From assembly GCA_019137255.1 (NCBI GenBank), contig WPDH01000018.1:434001-498000 (forward strand): 64,000 nucleotides of DNA, in the 5' to 3' direction. This document shows positions 35,713-46,228 of this stretch, piece after piece; the first letter of the stretch is position 1, and each line of letters starts with the position of its first letter. Position numbers and translations under genes: made by a program. The notes under the pieces were generated by a model. That model was not told the DNA's origin and searched no databases. It saw nothing but the letters and a program-made list of their open reading frames with translations. The stretch comes from Corinectria fuckeliana (Eukaryota; Ascomycota; Sordariomycetes; Hypocreales; Nectriaceae).

Positions 35713-38267
35713 TTACGCGCGGATGCTGTCATCGTCATCTGACTCCTCGCCAGCGCCGGGCTCCTCCCAGCCGTCGGGAATGGAGGTCTTGATGTAGTCG
35801 CGGAAGCCACGGCTCATCTTGACAACGGCCCGGATGTGCTTTTCGCCGATCATGACGCGATCGGTGCTCTGCTCCTGAGATTCGCTCTCAGCCAGGGCGA
35901 GAGCGGTCTGCATGGCGTTGCGGATCTCGCGGCCGTTCCACTTGAGGCTGTGGACCTCACGGCTGTTCCAGACGAAATCGCGAGCAGCGGCCGAGATGTG
36001 GACAATGCCGTTCGAGTCACGGGCGAGGCGGTCAAAGTTGTTGGTCCAGATGCGCTCGCGGTCCTCGTCACGCAAATTCTTGTAGTGCAGGGCGACGTGG
36101 ATTCGGCTCAGGAACGCCGGATCGAACCACTGGACGCGGTTGGTGGTGAGGAAGAGGACGCCACGGTAGTACTCGAGTGCTCTCAGGAAGACGGAGACGA
36201 GACCGTTGCGAGAGATGTCCTTGGAGCGGCGGCGCTCGAGGTAGACATCGGCCTCGTCGAGGAGGACAAGGGCGCCGTAGCGCTGGCCGAGCTCGAGGAA
36301 ATAGCTGAGGTTGGCCTCGATGTCGTACGAGTCGACGCTCAAGTCACCGCTGGTGAGAGAAATGAGAGGCCGGTTGGTCAGCTCGGCGACGCACTCGGCG
36401 GTGCAGGTCTTGCCAACACCAGGGGCGCCGTGGAGAAGGAAGATGCGACCCTCGCCCTTGTTCTTGACAAAGTCGTTGCCCCAAGGCGAGACGAGGCCGG
36501 CGCCGAGGTCGGTGGCAAACTTGCCGATCAGAGCCTTGATCGTCAGCTTGACGTCGTCGTCAAGGACAAGATAGTTGAAGGCTTCCTTGTCCGTCACAAG
36601 CGGCTTGAGGTTGCTGAGACTCAAGTGGCCCCAGCGGCGATCACCGAGAATGAACCCAGGGATGGTGTTGCTGCAGACGAGGTAGAAGAGTTCGTTGTCA
36701 GGGGGGCTGTCGCAGAGAGGATCCAGGTCCTCGAAGTTGAGGAAGTGGCTGTCAAGTTCGTTGGAGCGGTCCGTTGCGCAGGCACGGCATCCACAGCGAG
36801 GCTGATTCCTGGGGAGATGGTCCTTAACGGGGGGCGCGGCCTGGTTAAAGGAAGGGGCCCGGGGGTAGCGAGCCATTCCGCGCGCGCAGTCAGGACCCAG
36901 ATTATAGTAGCTGTCGAAGCCAGGAGCATCACAGATGACACGACCACGCATGAAACCCGTGGGGCCACGACACTGACGGTTGCCTGAGCCGGAGTTGACG
37001 AGGAGGCCCTCGTAATCCATGTAGGTTGGGCGCTTGAGGAGATCCCAGTACAGCTTGCCCTGCTGGATGCACTTCTCCTTCATGGTGAGGCCGCCCTGAG
37101 CGTCAAGGTCCTCGGGCCAGAAGGCGGCCGGGATGATGCTGAGGCTACTAATGGCCTGCTCGCCAAGCCAAGGCGATATGCTGAAGCTGTACATGAAACG
37201 GTTGACCTTGGTTCCGTTGGTCTCGATCATCCAGCAATTAACCTTGTAGACGTCGAAAGGGTTATAGGCATGCTGGTTGACGCGAACACTGCTGATGACG
37301 TAGGGAGTCCAGATGTCATATCGCTTAGAGTAGATGACCTCTCCAGGCTTGAGGAGGAGCCAAAAATACTCAAAGGTGGCCATGGGAACCTTGAGACGAT
37401 GGCGCTCTTCCTCTTGACGGAGCTGGTCACCAAGGTCTTGGTCGAGGAAGCCGAGGAGGACGTCAATGTGCTTGGCAGTGGTGGCAGCATACTCGTCATC
37501 GTGAGTGGCGGGCTGGTTGTGGCGGTAGCGAGCCAGCTCGTGACGGTGGTGGTGGAGGACGCGATAGGGGGAGTTGATGTTAACACTCTTGCCGTCGAGG
37601 TTGATGTAGGGGTAGTAGGAGACGACAGCCTTGAGGGCATTGATGAGATGCTCGGAGTGAATGATCATCAAGGGACGGGCCTTCTCGGGGGCGGAAGCTT
37701 CGATGTCGTCTTCATCATCGGAGACGTAATCGTCGAAGCGGTATTCGGCCTGCTGAAAAGTTTCGGTAATGGGGCGATCTCCGGGATGACCGGGCCCGGC
37801 GCGGCCACCACGATGACGGCGGGACGACACTCTTTGGCTGGCTCCTGCGGTGAAGACCTTTGTGACGATTTCGATGACAGGCTTCTCAGCGGGGTTTCTG
37901 GCCTCCTCCTCGAGATCGCCCTCGAATTCAGGAACGTCCTTGAAGGCTTGGGTGCTCTGGCGGTCTGAGTGGTATCTGGTTAGCATGCGATGCTAGTCGT
38001 GGGGGGGTTTGTAGAGCACTTACACTCGACAACCTTGTCATTCCAGCCGATGTACTTGAGAACGTAGAGCACGTTTGGGACCTGGCCGTCAACCTTGAGG
38101 ACAGGCTTCGGCCTGGGAGTGGCTCCTCTGATCGGCATTTTCCTTCCGCGAGGGACCTCCTCGAAGCTGACGATGGAGCTGTTGTCGTCGAAATCCTCGC
38201 CATCAACGACACGCATCTCATGGACCTCGGTCTCGGGGTGAGCGGCGGGAGCCTCCATGATGGTCAT
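35713..38267 (-). CDS. AAA+ ATPase with DUF7025-like N-terminal region
   Basis: The product is about 831 residues. The AAA+ core has Walker A GAPGVGKT (near 590), Walker B VLLDEAD (near 648) and a sensor-1 block FLTTNR. Upstream is a large region of the kind found in fungal AAA proteins of unknown role (VPNVLYVLKYIGWNDKVVE, FEYFWLLLKPGEVIY, KVNRFMYSFSISPWLGEQ). Exons (minus) are 38267-38024 and 37964-35713. The join gives VVEYRQSTQAF. It uses the acceptor CTCAG at 37969-37965 rather than the nearer CCAG, which breaks the frame. The start could instead be the ATG at 38258, which has the better context (ATCATGG). Acidic stretches and a DDD near the C-terminus are visible. Substrate and location are unknown. 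A 383-codon plus-strand frame over this gene is a shadow. Confidence 0.85.
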
Positions 38268-39546
38268 TAGGGTCAGGGATAGATGGAGTAGGCGAATGGG
38301 AGTAGAGGAGGGTGGAATATGGGATGGGGAGATGTGTAAGTGCTTGCTTGGGTGAGGAGGAGGAGGAGGAGGAGAGAGGAAGGAGGATGGAGAGATGGAT
38401 CTGGCCTCCAAGCACAGGGGACAGCTTGGAACGCTTTATATCAAGTTCGAGAGGCGGTACAGAGAGATGCGGAGAGCACAAGGTTGAAAGAGGGCCTTGC
38501 TGCCTCAGATCTCTGGCCTCTAGCTCAGCCTCGAAGGCAGCAGCGGCGCCATGTCGAGGTGCCAACCACTCGGAAGTGAGAATGAATGTAGGTGGTTACT
38601 CCATCAGCAGAAAATGCAGTAGACCCCCTGCTAGGCATCCTGAGGGCATGCAGTAGGGCATGCAGTAAGCGCCCGCATCGAGTTCCAGGCATCACGGGCA
38701 GACGGCAGCCATCGAGCTTCGGTGTTGGTCGAGTGTTGAGGGGACAGTCGGTGGCATCCATGGACCGCCAATGAGACGGCTATCAGCACCTACTTTAGTA
38801 CCTACTAGGTTAGTGGCCTCAGCCCTGTTTCTGCTGCGGGGGGGAGAAAGCCATCACTCCACTCCACTAGTAGCACTGCCCGTCTGCACATTTCATGCCG
38901 CTGAGCATTCGATGCACCTAACATGCTAGAGAATCCAGGACCCTGTCCACAGCACCAACTACTAGTATCCTTGTCCTGTTGGCCCGCGGCGCTGCTCACG
39001 ATGGGCTGCCCTGTGGTGAGCCTCGCGACAACCATCTGCATCCTCCAACCCATCCATCCCAAGTGGGGAGCCATTCCCTCCCCCCAAAACCCCCCCGTGA
39101 ACTTCGGCATATACTTACTCTTGAGTCGCCTCTTGGCCTTCTGGTTGGCACGCTAATTACTCCGTACTCCGTGAGGTGTCGTGTACGAAGCATGCACGCC
39201 GAACGTATGCGTTGTTGAGAGACGCAGCAAGTGATTCATGATACCTAAAACTAAACGCATGCCGTGCCATCCTCTGTTGGCATAATGATGAATCCAATGG
39301 ATCCGAGTGTCCGTCTACTGGTTTACATCGTCACAGCACTCACGACCTCCGCTCTGCTATGCTCTGCTCTGCTTTGCCCTATCCCTGTCTCCCCGAGTAC
39401 GTAGAGACCAACTGCTCCAATACACGACAGACCGTAGAAAAATAATCTGATATGCCAAAACGCCTTTCCCTTCCATCCGTCCCAAACTCCTTCCCATGCT
39501 ATCATTTCACCTGCTCTATATCATAATACAGGGTCGCTTGCCGTCC
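38268..39546. other. Intergenic region between the AAA gene and atg6
   Basis: The left 300 bp should be the AAA gene's promoter and leader; it is GA-rich on the plus strand and includes a GAG microsatellite. The right end should hold the atg6 3' untranslated region. TACTCCGTAC-type words occur near 39158-39175. No gene was seen. Confidence 0.5.
38354..38376. repeat. (GAG)n microsatellite in the AAA gene leader
   Basis: Seven or so GAG/AGG triplets, CT-rich on the sense strand of the AAA gene, lie about 90 bp before its start. Confidence 0.75.
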
Positions 39547-41072
39547 TCAAGCACCCCCGTTCCTCGCGCTCGACGTCACGTTGCTCGCGTGTGCCAGCAG
39601 GAACTTGCAGCACGTCAACGTCAGCTTGCACGCCTTTGTCCACCCATCGTCCTGTGCAATCCCTAGCTTGATGCTCACATCCCCAATCTTATCCCCGTCG
39701 ATCTTGTATGGCAGGCTCAGCGGGTTCCCCGTCGCCTCGGTTTGCCGGTGTACGAATGCCCCTAGTTGACGCACCAGCTCCAGGAAGCCCACCATAGCAT
39801 TGTCGAACCGGCGATGCATAAACGTCAGTCCCAACGGCATGTCTCCTGAGCTGAATAGCTCCAGGACGTGCTTCTTCGGGGGAGGTTGAACCGCTCTCGC
39901 CCCTAGTCTGCTCGATGAGGGACTGGGCGTCTCGTATCGGACAATCTTGGACGTGCTCCCCATGGGCTGCGGATCGTACCCGTCGAACCTGTAGCCAAGC
40001 TTCTCTGCCACCGTCACAAGTAGGAGCAGTGCGTGACCCCACGCCGCATTGATCTCGGGCCAGTCCACTGGCTTGTTAGACAGTCGCCCCAGCCGCAGCC
40101 CGTTAATGGTTGCGAAGCTGCCATCGTGGCTAATGCAGAACGTGTCGTTATAAACGTTGGACCGCTGAAGTTTCTCCAGCAGCTGCGAGTCGTTGAGGAA
40201 TTTGGCGTTGACGCTGTCCCTTTCCGACTGGAAGTCGGCCATCTTGGTCGCAAACGTGTTCCGCTCCCTCCAGAACCTCTCTTCCTCCTTGTCCAACTGT
40301 CGCGACTCTTCCTCAAGAGCCACAATCTCTTCATCAAGCGCATCCTTCTCCCCCTCCAACTTCTTTAATTCTTCCATTGCCGTGGCCCTGTCTTGTTCTG
40401 CCTGTTTCAGTGCGGCCTCTTGAGCCTTCACGTCCTCCTCGCTGGGTTGCTCTGCCTTGACTTCTTTGAGATGCCTCACGTACGCGTCTCTCTCCTTTGA
40501 AGCCTGGTCCAACTTTTTCTGCAGGCCCTCCACAAGCATGTCCGTGCATTCAACGCATATCGGATGGTCGATATCGGATCGGGCAGACAGAATCTCGAAT
40601 AGTCGGTTGATCCTATCCATCTCGTCTCCCTTTGGCCCATCGGTTTCGTCGCCCCCGCCTCTACTCGAGCTCGAGCGCCGAAGTCTGGGTGGCGTCGATG
40701 GTGGCTCTATCGCTTGTGTCTGCGGGCCGCCCATTTGCGACTCCGTCAAATAGATAAAAGACATGGCAGAGTCGCGCGGCTGGCCGCCATGGTTGCGCTT
40801 GAAGACAGGGGCGCCAGCATTCCCGGAGATTTTGTCGTAAAGAGACCTCCGGCCTTGCTCCTGGGGCTGGACGACGAGTGGGCGGGGTACGACGGGAGAT
40901 TTCTTGGGCGTCTGTGGCGAGGATGAAGCTATGCAGCTGCGTGGTTAGCCATCGTCGCAAAGCGAACCTAGGGATCGTTGCGCTCACAGATGAGGAGGTC
41001 GTAGGCGGCTGCGTTCAGGTCCTCAAGCGAGCCGTCAAGCTTGAGAGGCTGGCGGCACTTTTGGCAAGTCAT
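39547..41072 (-). CDS. atg6: Autophagy protein 6 / Beclin-1 (Vps30)
   Basis: The 488-residue protein is the Beclin subunit of PI3-kinase complexes I and II (with Vps34 and Vps15), needed for autophagy and vacuolar sorting. Exon 1 gives MTCQKCRQPLKLDGSLEDLN, a typical Atg6 start with a CxxC pair. A second pair (CVEC) occurs near residue 155. A long coiled coil rich in Glu, Lys and Gln spans about 165-275. The BARA domain follows (NDTFCISHDGSFATINGLRL, EINAAWGHALLLLVTVAEKL, YKIDGDKIGDVSIKLG, WTKACKLTLTCCKFLLAHAS). Exons (minus) are 41072-40988 and 40928-39547. The TAG acceptor (40931-40929) is required; the CAG eight bases earlier leads to a stop. The gene is divergent from scm3 and about 9 kb from atg14. 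Confidence 0.95.
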
Positions 41073-41674
41073 GGTGGGGGGTTAAATTCGCATGCCAGGT
41101 TGTGTTGAGGAGGAGAGGTTGTTGGTCACCTGGTGCAGGCGAGGCTGGTGATGATGTCGGAAGCCAAACCAGCTTCCGCCCCCCACCGCCGAGAGGATAG
41201 GCAGTGACGTTGTAGGAGCCGCCAAGGTGGCAAGCTACCTAGGTAAGCTACAGGGGTTCCGCCCACTGAGCGAGCTGCTGAATCTTCTAAGCTACTAGAT
41301 ACTTAGTAGCTCAAAGGGTTCTACGGATAGAACCTAGGTGAGGTGTCATGCGACAATTGAACCCTTTCTGAAAAATCCAAGTTTGTCTCAAATTCAAACT
41401 GGTTCGAATTTTAATGGTACAGATTATTATGATGTGTTAGTTAATCGTAGAATGAAGCATCACAATCCACACACCTAGCGCTGGGGAGGGGCACTTAACG
41501 CGTCATACCGCGTCGTCTTCTAGTTGCTCCTCCAACCGTTGTCAACCGTCGAAGCCGCCCACCAGAGACGAGGCCCGAGCAAGGATCTCACCCCTCCGCC
41601 TCTCGTCGCATGGCTTCCAAGTGCAATTGCTTGCTATTCGCACATCCGCCCCTTTCGAATGCCCTCCATCCCCC
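41073..41674. promoter_or_regulatory. Divergent promoter region between atg6 and scm3
   Basis: The two genes are transcribed away from this 600-bp stretch. It contains a CCTAGGTA palindromic word (41238-41245) and an AT-rich centre (about 41390-41460). A CT-rich run before the scm3 start (41510-41670) looks like a leader. Confidence 0.5.
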
Positions 41675-44245
41675 ATGGAACCTCCGGCGAAGCGACGCCG
41701 CCACGGTGCTTCGCCCTTGAGAGAACTTGGCCAAGAGGCCGACACTGGCTCCCGCTCCCGCCCCAAGGACGATGGCCATGAGCTGGCCGTCAAGCGCGCC
41801 CAGGCAGACCACAAGCTCCAAGCGACCTTTGCGCATATCATCGAGAAGTACAGCCAAGACTTCGACGGCATCGGCGACGAAATCGACATGGAAACGGGAG
41901 AAATTGTCGTCAACAACGGCCATTTGAGTGGCATGCGGCACGAGGGAGATCTTGGGGGAGGGGCATGGGCGGACGATGCCGGCGACGGTGACGACGAAGG
42001 CATCTTGCTCGAGGATTTCACCGACGAAGTGTCCAGTGACGACCAAGACGATGCCAGTGAAGTTCGAGACTCGGAAGTGACCAACAAAGAAGATCCCGAC
42101 ACGGAAGACCTCGACGACGCAGGGAGTGGTAGAGAAGAGTTGGCTGTCCGGGGACGCGAAATGGCCAATGGCTCAAAATCGCTAATACGTTTGAGCGGTT
42201 CTGGAACGTTCAGTACTCCAGGTAATCTACTAGGCGCTCAGATGCAGGCGCTCAACTCCTTCTTCCCCAATCTATGCGGCAGCCTCTTCGTCGGCTTTCT
42301 CCCGGCTCCTGGAACACAGCCTCCCAGCCCCACGCCAGGATTCGGACTTCCTCAGCTCAGCAACGGTGCACTTCCAGGCAACTACAGCACGTCTCCCACA
42401 AGCCACTCTCTAAATCCCTTCCTCATTGAGCCGTGGGCCATGCCCGGCCACCTCCCTCCGCAAGCCTGGGGACAATCCGAGATGCCCGTTCAGCCACAGC
42501 CCACCCCAAAACGGCAAGGAAGAAAGTCCAGAGCGGACAGGTACAAGTTTCCGACGCAAAAGGGCGATACCTCGATTTGGGCGCCTCGTTCTCGGCAGCA
42601 AGATGACGACAAGCCAGTGCCACTTCCCAAAACCCAAGGCAGGCCGCGCGGGCCGCGCAAATCGCGCGAGCAGAACACCCACGATGACCTTGCCCCTGGT
42701 GACGTCGGCGATTTGGGCAACATGAATGCAACAGAGGCTGGCAGCGGCAACTGTCATGTGGATCGCAGGCTGTCTGGCAGAGTCAGAAAGCAGGCTCAGT
42801 ACATGGGGAAGATATCATGGCAAGAAGCAGAGATGGCGCAAGGGCTCAAGCTGAACTCGAGCAGCCAGCTCTCAGACTCAGACCCAGATCCTCTCGCCCT
42901 GGATAGCTCCCAGAGAAGCCATGCAACAGCTAGCCAGAGTGTCGAGACTACGTCACCCAAGTCAGCTCAGCAAACCCGGAAAGCGCGAAAACCAGGAAGC
43001 GTCGTCAAACCCAGGTTGGGGCGAGTTGTCCCAGACTCACAGGACTCAGCGACCCCCCCAACAAGCAGCGCTCCCCAATCATCTGGACCCAAAGAGAACA
43101 AGGCTCCCGCCAACACTCCTAGTCATGCCGGCACCAACTCCACTCCGAAGCTTTCCGATGACGAAGCGCCCCTACCACTTTCGAGAAGAAACCCCCCGGA
43201 AACAACGCAGCCACCCACAGAGCCAGAGCCAGAACAAGAGCCAGAACCAGAACTAGATCGAAATGACGGTAACTTGGGTGAAGACAAGCCAGAGCAAGCC
43301 CCGACTCCCGATAAGCATAAGAAACGGGGTCGTAGGCGCCCAAGGAATCCTACTCCTTCCGAGCCCAGCTCGGAGCTCAAAGCAAAACGTGGTCGACGAG
43401 GAAAAGCTCCCGAACCACCGCCTTTACGCCTTAGCCGTGAAATTAAATGGCTCCAGGCGACGGCTCAGAACGCACCCAAGCCTATGCCTGCTACGAAGTC
43501 GGCTGGAGCGGCAGATGAGACTGCTCAAGACCAAGGTCCGGGCTCTGGAAAGAGGCTAAGATCCGCCACGTCGAAGGCTGCTCTCAGGCCCCGCAAGGTT
43601 GCAGCGGAGGAGCCAGAGGGGATAGAAGAAGCAGAGGAAGCAAAACCAACTTCTCCAGCTGTTGCAGCCGAGAAGGAACCCGAAACCTCTTCAGATGCGT
43701 CTCCTAAACCAAGAACAGCGGAAGATTCGGCGTCCAAGGGAGATGTTTCGCTAAACAAAGAAGACCATCTATCACGGCCGACAACCCAAGAGGTGACACC
43801 TCGGCAATCCCCCATCCCTAAGAAGAGCAATGCCCCCATTCACGGGCCCTCTCGGATGACGCCCCGAAAGTCAACACCAGCCCCCTCCTCTCAGTCCTCC
43901 AAGCCCCGTACCCCCCGCCTCACGTCCATCCGCACCACCCGGGCTCCCTCGTCCCGCCGCTCCATCCTCTCCCTCATCTCAGCCGACTCCGACTCCGACT
44001 CCGACAAGGACCGTGACGAGCTCGGCCGCCCGTCTCCCTCTCTGCCACGTAGCACTGGCGCCTCGACCATCAGGGCCTGGCGTTCGAGCACGCTCACAAC
44101 CGAGACGTTCCGTGCGCCCATCAGGAAACGCGCTGGGGAACCCGCCAGCCCTGGAAGTGTGATCAGGACGCCAGGAGGAACGGCCAGGACGTGTGGGGTT
44201 GGCGGGTTTCGATGTGGTCGAGACTTCTGCTTCAGTTGCTTGTAG
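41675..44245 (+). CDS. scm3: Scm3/HJURP-type CENP-A chaperone
   Basis: The 856-residue single-exon product carries an Scm3 domain near residues 40-92, with the signature GDEIDMETGEIVVNNGHL. Scm3 binds the centromeric histone CENP-A with H4 and delivers it to centromeres. Downstream is a long disordered region rich in Pro, Ser and Lys. Basic AT-hook-like patches occur: QGRPRGPRKSRE near 325, KKRGRRRPRNP near 549 and KRGRRGKAPEP near 570. A Ser/Asp block (ADSDSDSDKD) lies near 770. The last 24 residues, PGGTARTCGVGGFRCGRDFC and onward, contain four Cys and could bind zinc. The first in-frame ATG follows a CT-rich leader. Yeast Scm3 is much shorter (about 220 residues), but long C-terminal tails are usual in filamentous fungi. 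The domain call is by signature only. Confidence 0.87.
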   Translation: MEPPAKRRRHGASPLRELGQEADTGSRSRPKDDGHELAVKRAQADHKLQATFAHIIEKYSQDFDGIGDEIDMETGEIVVNNGHLSGMRHEGDLGGGAWADDAGDGDDEGILLEDFTDEVSSDDQDDASEVRDSEVTNKEDPDTEDLDDAGSGREELAVRGREMANGSKSLIRLSGSGTFSTPGNLLGAQMQALNSFFPNLCGSLFVGFLPAPGTQPPSPTPGFGLPQLSNGALPGNYSTSPTSHSLNPFLIEPWAMPGHLPPQAWGQSEMPVQPQPTPKRQGRKSRADRYKFPTQKGDTSIWAPRSRQQDDDKPVPLPKTQGRPRGPRKSREQNTHDDLAPGDVGDLGNMNATEAGSGNCHVDRRLSGRVRKQAQYMGKISWQEAEMAQGLKLNSSSQLSDSDPDPLALDSSQRSHATASQSVETTSPKSAQQTRKARKPGSVVKPRLGRVVPDSQDSATPPTSSAPQSSGPKENKAPANTPSHAGTNSTPKLSDDEAPLPLSRRNPPETTQPPTEPEPEQEPEPELDRNDGNLGEDKPEQAPTPDKHKKRGRRRPRNPTPSEPSSELKAKRGRRGKAPEPPPLRLSREIKWLQATAQNAPKPMPATKSAGAADETAQDQGPGSGKRLRSATSKAALRPRKVAAEEPEGIEEAEEAKPTSPAVAAEKEPETSSDASPKPRTAEDSASKGDVSLNKEDHLSRPTTQEVTPRQSPIPKKSNAPIHGPSRMTPRKSTPAPSSQSSKPRTPRLTSIRTTRAPSSRRSILSLISADSDSDSDKDRDELGRPSPSLPRSTGASTIRAWRSSTLTTETFRAPIRKRAGEPASPGSVIRTPGGTARTCGVGGFRCGRDFCFSCL

Positions 44246-44872
44246 AGGGGGCCTAGTAGCCAGTATTCACAAGCACGGTAGAAAATCTACCTCCATCTGA
44301 AGTGACCATATCAAATTCAGAGCTTAAACAATGCGATAGATCGCTTTCAACCTTTGCTGTATTACATCGCTACTCTAAAGACTGCCGTAAACCTTCCAAG
44401 CTCAAGAGAGAATATGTTACGTCCGCGTTAAGCATGCATTGATTGGCCTTCGTTCCCACGCACCATGTTTCACCGCTCCTAGAACGCCGAAGTCCCTTTT
44501 GTCCCAGTCCATCTCCGCAAAGTCTTAAAGCCTGAAACATCCCCATCCAGCCCGTAGCCACGGGACGAGAGATTATCGAGTCGAGGGCTGGCGAGCCGAG
44601 CCATCGTCACGTCGAACCTCGAAATATCATCAAAGCTGAAAACCGCTGGAGTGTCGGGCACGAGCCGGAAAGAAACCATACGCTGTCGTAGGAAGGGTAA
44701 AGATAGACAGTCGGTTTGACTCTACCCGGAGAGCTACCCTATGGTGGGAAGAGAAACTGACGAGAATATTGCTGCCGGTCCAGGGTATCATAAGTAAAAG
44801 GGGGTGTCGGAAGGGTGGAAGTCGTGGATGATATGTATCGAGGACTAGGGAGTATGGGGGTTACGAGGCCTC
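44246..44872. other. Convergent 3' intergenic region, scm3 and cka1
   Basis: Both flanking genes end here. Short open frames on the minus strand (44370-44679) do not resemble proteins. Confidence 0.5.
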
Positions 44873-46228
44873 TCAGGGCTTGCTGGCAGTACCGTTGGCA
44901 CTGGCCAGGTGCTGCTTGAAAACCTCGGGGTCACGGACGGGGTCGAAGTAAGGATGAGCCTGAGCCTCCTTTGCAGTCAGGCGTTCCTAAGAACGAGTTA
45001 GAGGAGTGGCTCTCGGAAAGGGAAGAGGGGAAAGAACGAACCTGGTGATCGTATCGCAGCAGCTTGTCGAGAAAATCGATGGCTTCGTTAGTGACAAATC
45101 GCTGGTTCTCCGACGTGACGAAGCTGTGCCACGGTTTCTTCTGGAAACGTCCCAGGATATCGTCGTACTGAGCATCAAGTTCGATCTCATATTTGTCGAG
45201 GTAGTCGAAAAGGTCGTCGGTTCCAAGCACCTTAGCGATCTTGACGAGCTGATCCGCGTTACTGTTTCCGTGGAAGAAAGGCTCCTTGCGGAAGATCATG
45301 GAGGCAAACATGGCTCCTAGGCTCCACATGTCAAGGCTGTAGTCGTACTCCTGGAAATCAACCAACAGCTCAGGCCCCTTGAAATACCGGGAAGCCACGC
45401 GGACATTGTACTCGGTGCCCGGGTGGTAGAATTCGGCCAGACCCCAATCGATAAGACGCAGCTGGAACATGTCAGTGGATGCAAGTAGCGGATAACAGGA
45501 AAATGGGAGAAACAAACCTTTCGGTTCTCATGGTCGATCATAACGTTATGAGGCTTCACGTCCCGGTGCATTATGCCTTTGCTGTGACAGAAATCGAGAG
45601 CCTTGAGCAGCTCAAGAATGTAGAATCGAACATCGATGTCGTTGAACTTAGGGTACAGAGTCCGGAAATCGGTGTTGTTGACATGCTCGAAGATGAGAGA
45701 CGGTGTCTTGCTCTAGTTGGAGGGGAAGGGGATTGTCAGCAGGGGTGCTCGCGAGCTGCATGGAGGATTGAGGCCAGGGACGTCCGGGAAGGGAGGGATT
45801 CCAAACCTGTGAATCTCGGACAACATCGAGGAGGGCAACGACGTTGGGGCCCCCAGCGAGGTTCTGCAGGATCTTGATCTCTCGCTTGATCTTCTTCTTC
45901 TTGACGGGCTTGAGGACCTTGACGACGCATTTCTGATAGTTGACGATGTTGATGCCCTCGAAGACCTCCGAGTACTTGCCACGACCTGGAGCGCCCAAGG
46001 GTTAATGACTCAGGGCGGACAGCGGGACGAGGGGGCAGGCAGGCACATACCGATTTTCCTAACGACCTCGTAGTTCTCGAGGAGGCCCCAGCCTGGTGAC
46101 GCGGGGTTAGCTGATGCGCAGAGCGCAGGGCGGGCGCGCACAAAGGCACACTCACTGATGTTGACGCTGTCGTAGTCCCAGTAGCTGCGGGGCATGTTCT
46201 GGTTGACGTCGGCGTAGACCCGCGCCAT
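44873..46228 (-). CDS. cka1: Casein kinase II catalytic subunit alpha
   Basis: The 340-residue Ser/Thr kinase is the CK2 catalytic subunit. Visible elements are the Gly-rich loop [12 protein letters not shown], the catalytic Lys in [16 protein letters not shown] with the basic CK2 cluster, the catalytic loop HRDVKPHN, the DWG that replaces DFG in CK2 ([13 protein letters not shown]), and [10 protein letters not shown]. Six exons on the minus strand are 46228-46156, 46092-46051 (only 42 nt), 45985-45807, 45712-45518, 45461-45042 and 44986-44873. All joins keep frame and restore known CK2 sequence ([42 protein letters not shown]). Introns 3-5 have GTT donors (GTTTGG, GTTTGT, GTTCGT). The C-terminus ends NGTASKP. 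Length equals other fungal CK2 alpha subunits. Confidence 0.96.

Noticed and set aside
35836..36987. 383-codon plus-strand open frame
   Set aside because: It lies wholly antisense to the AAA ATPase, whose Walker motifs are intact. Its Val/Glu/Ala-rich composition is what GC-biased third positions produce on the opposite strand.
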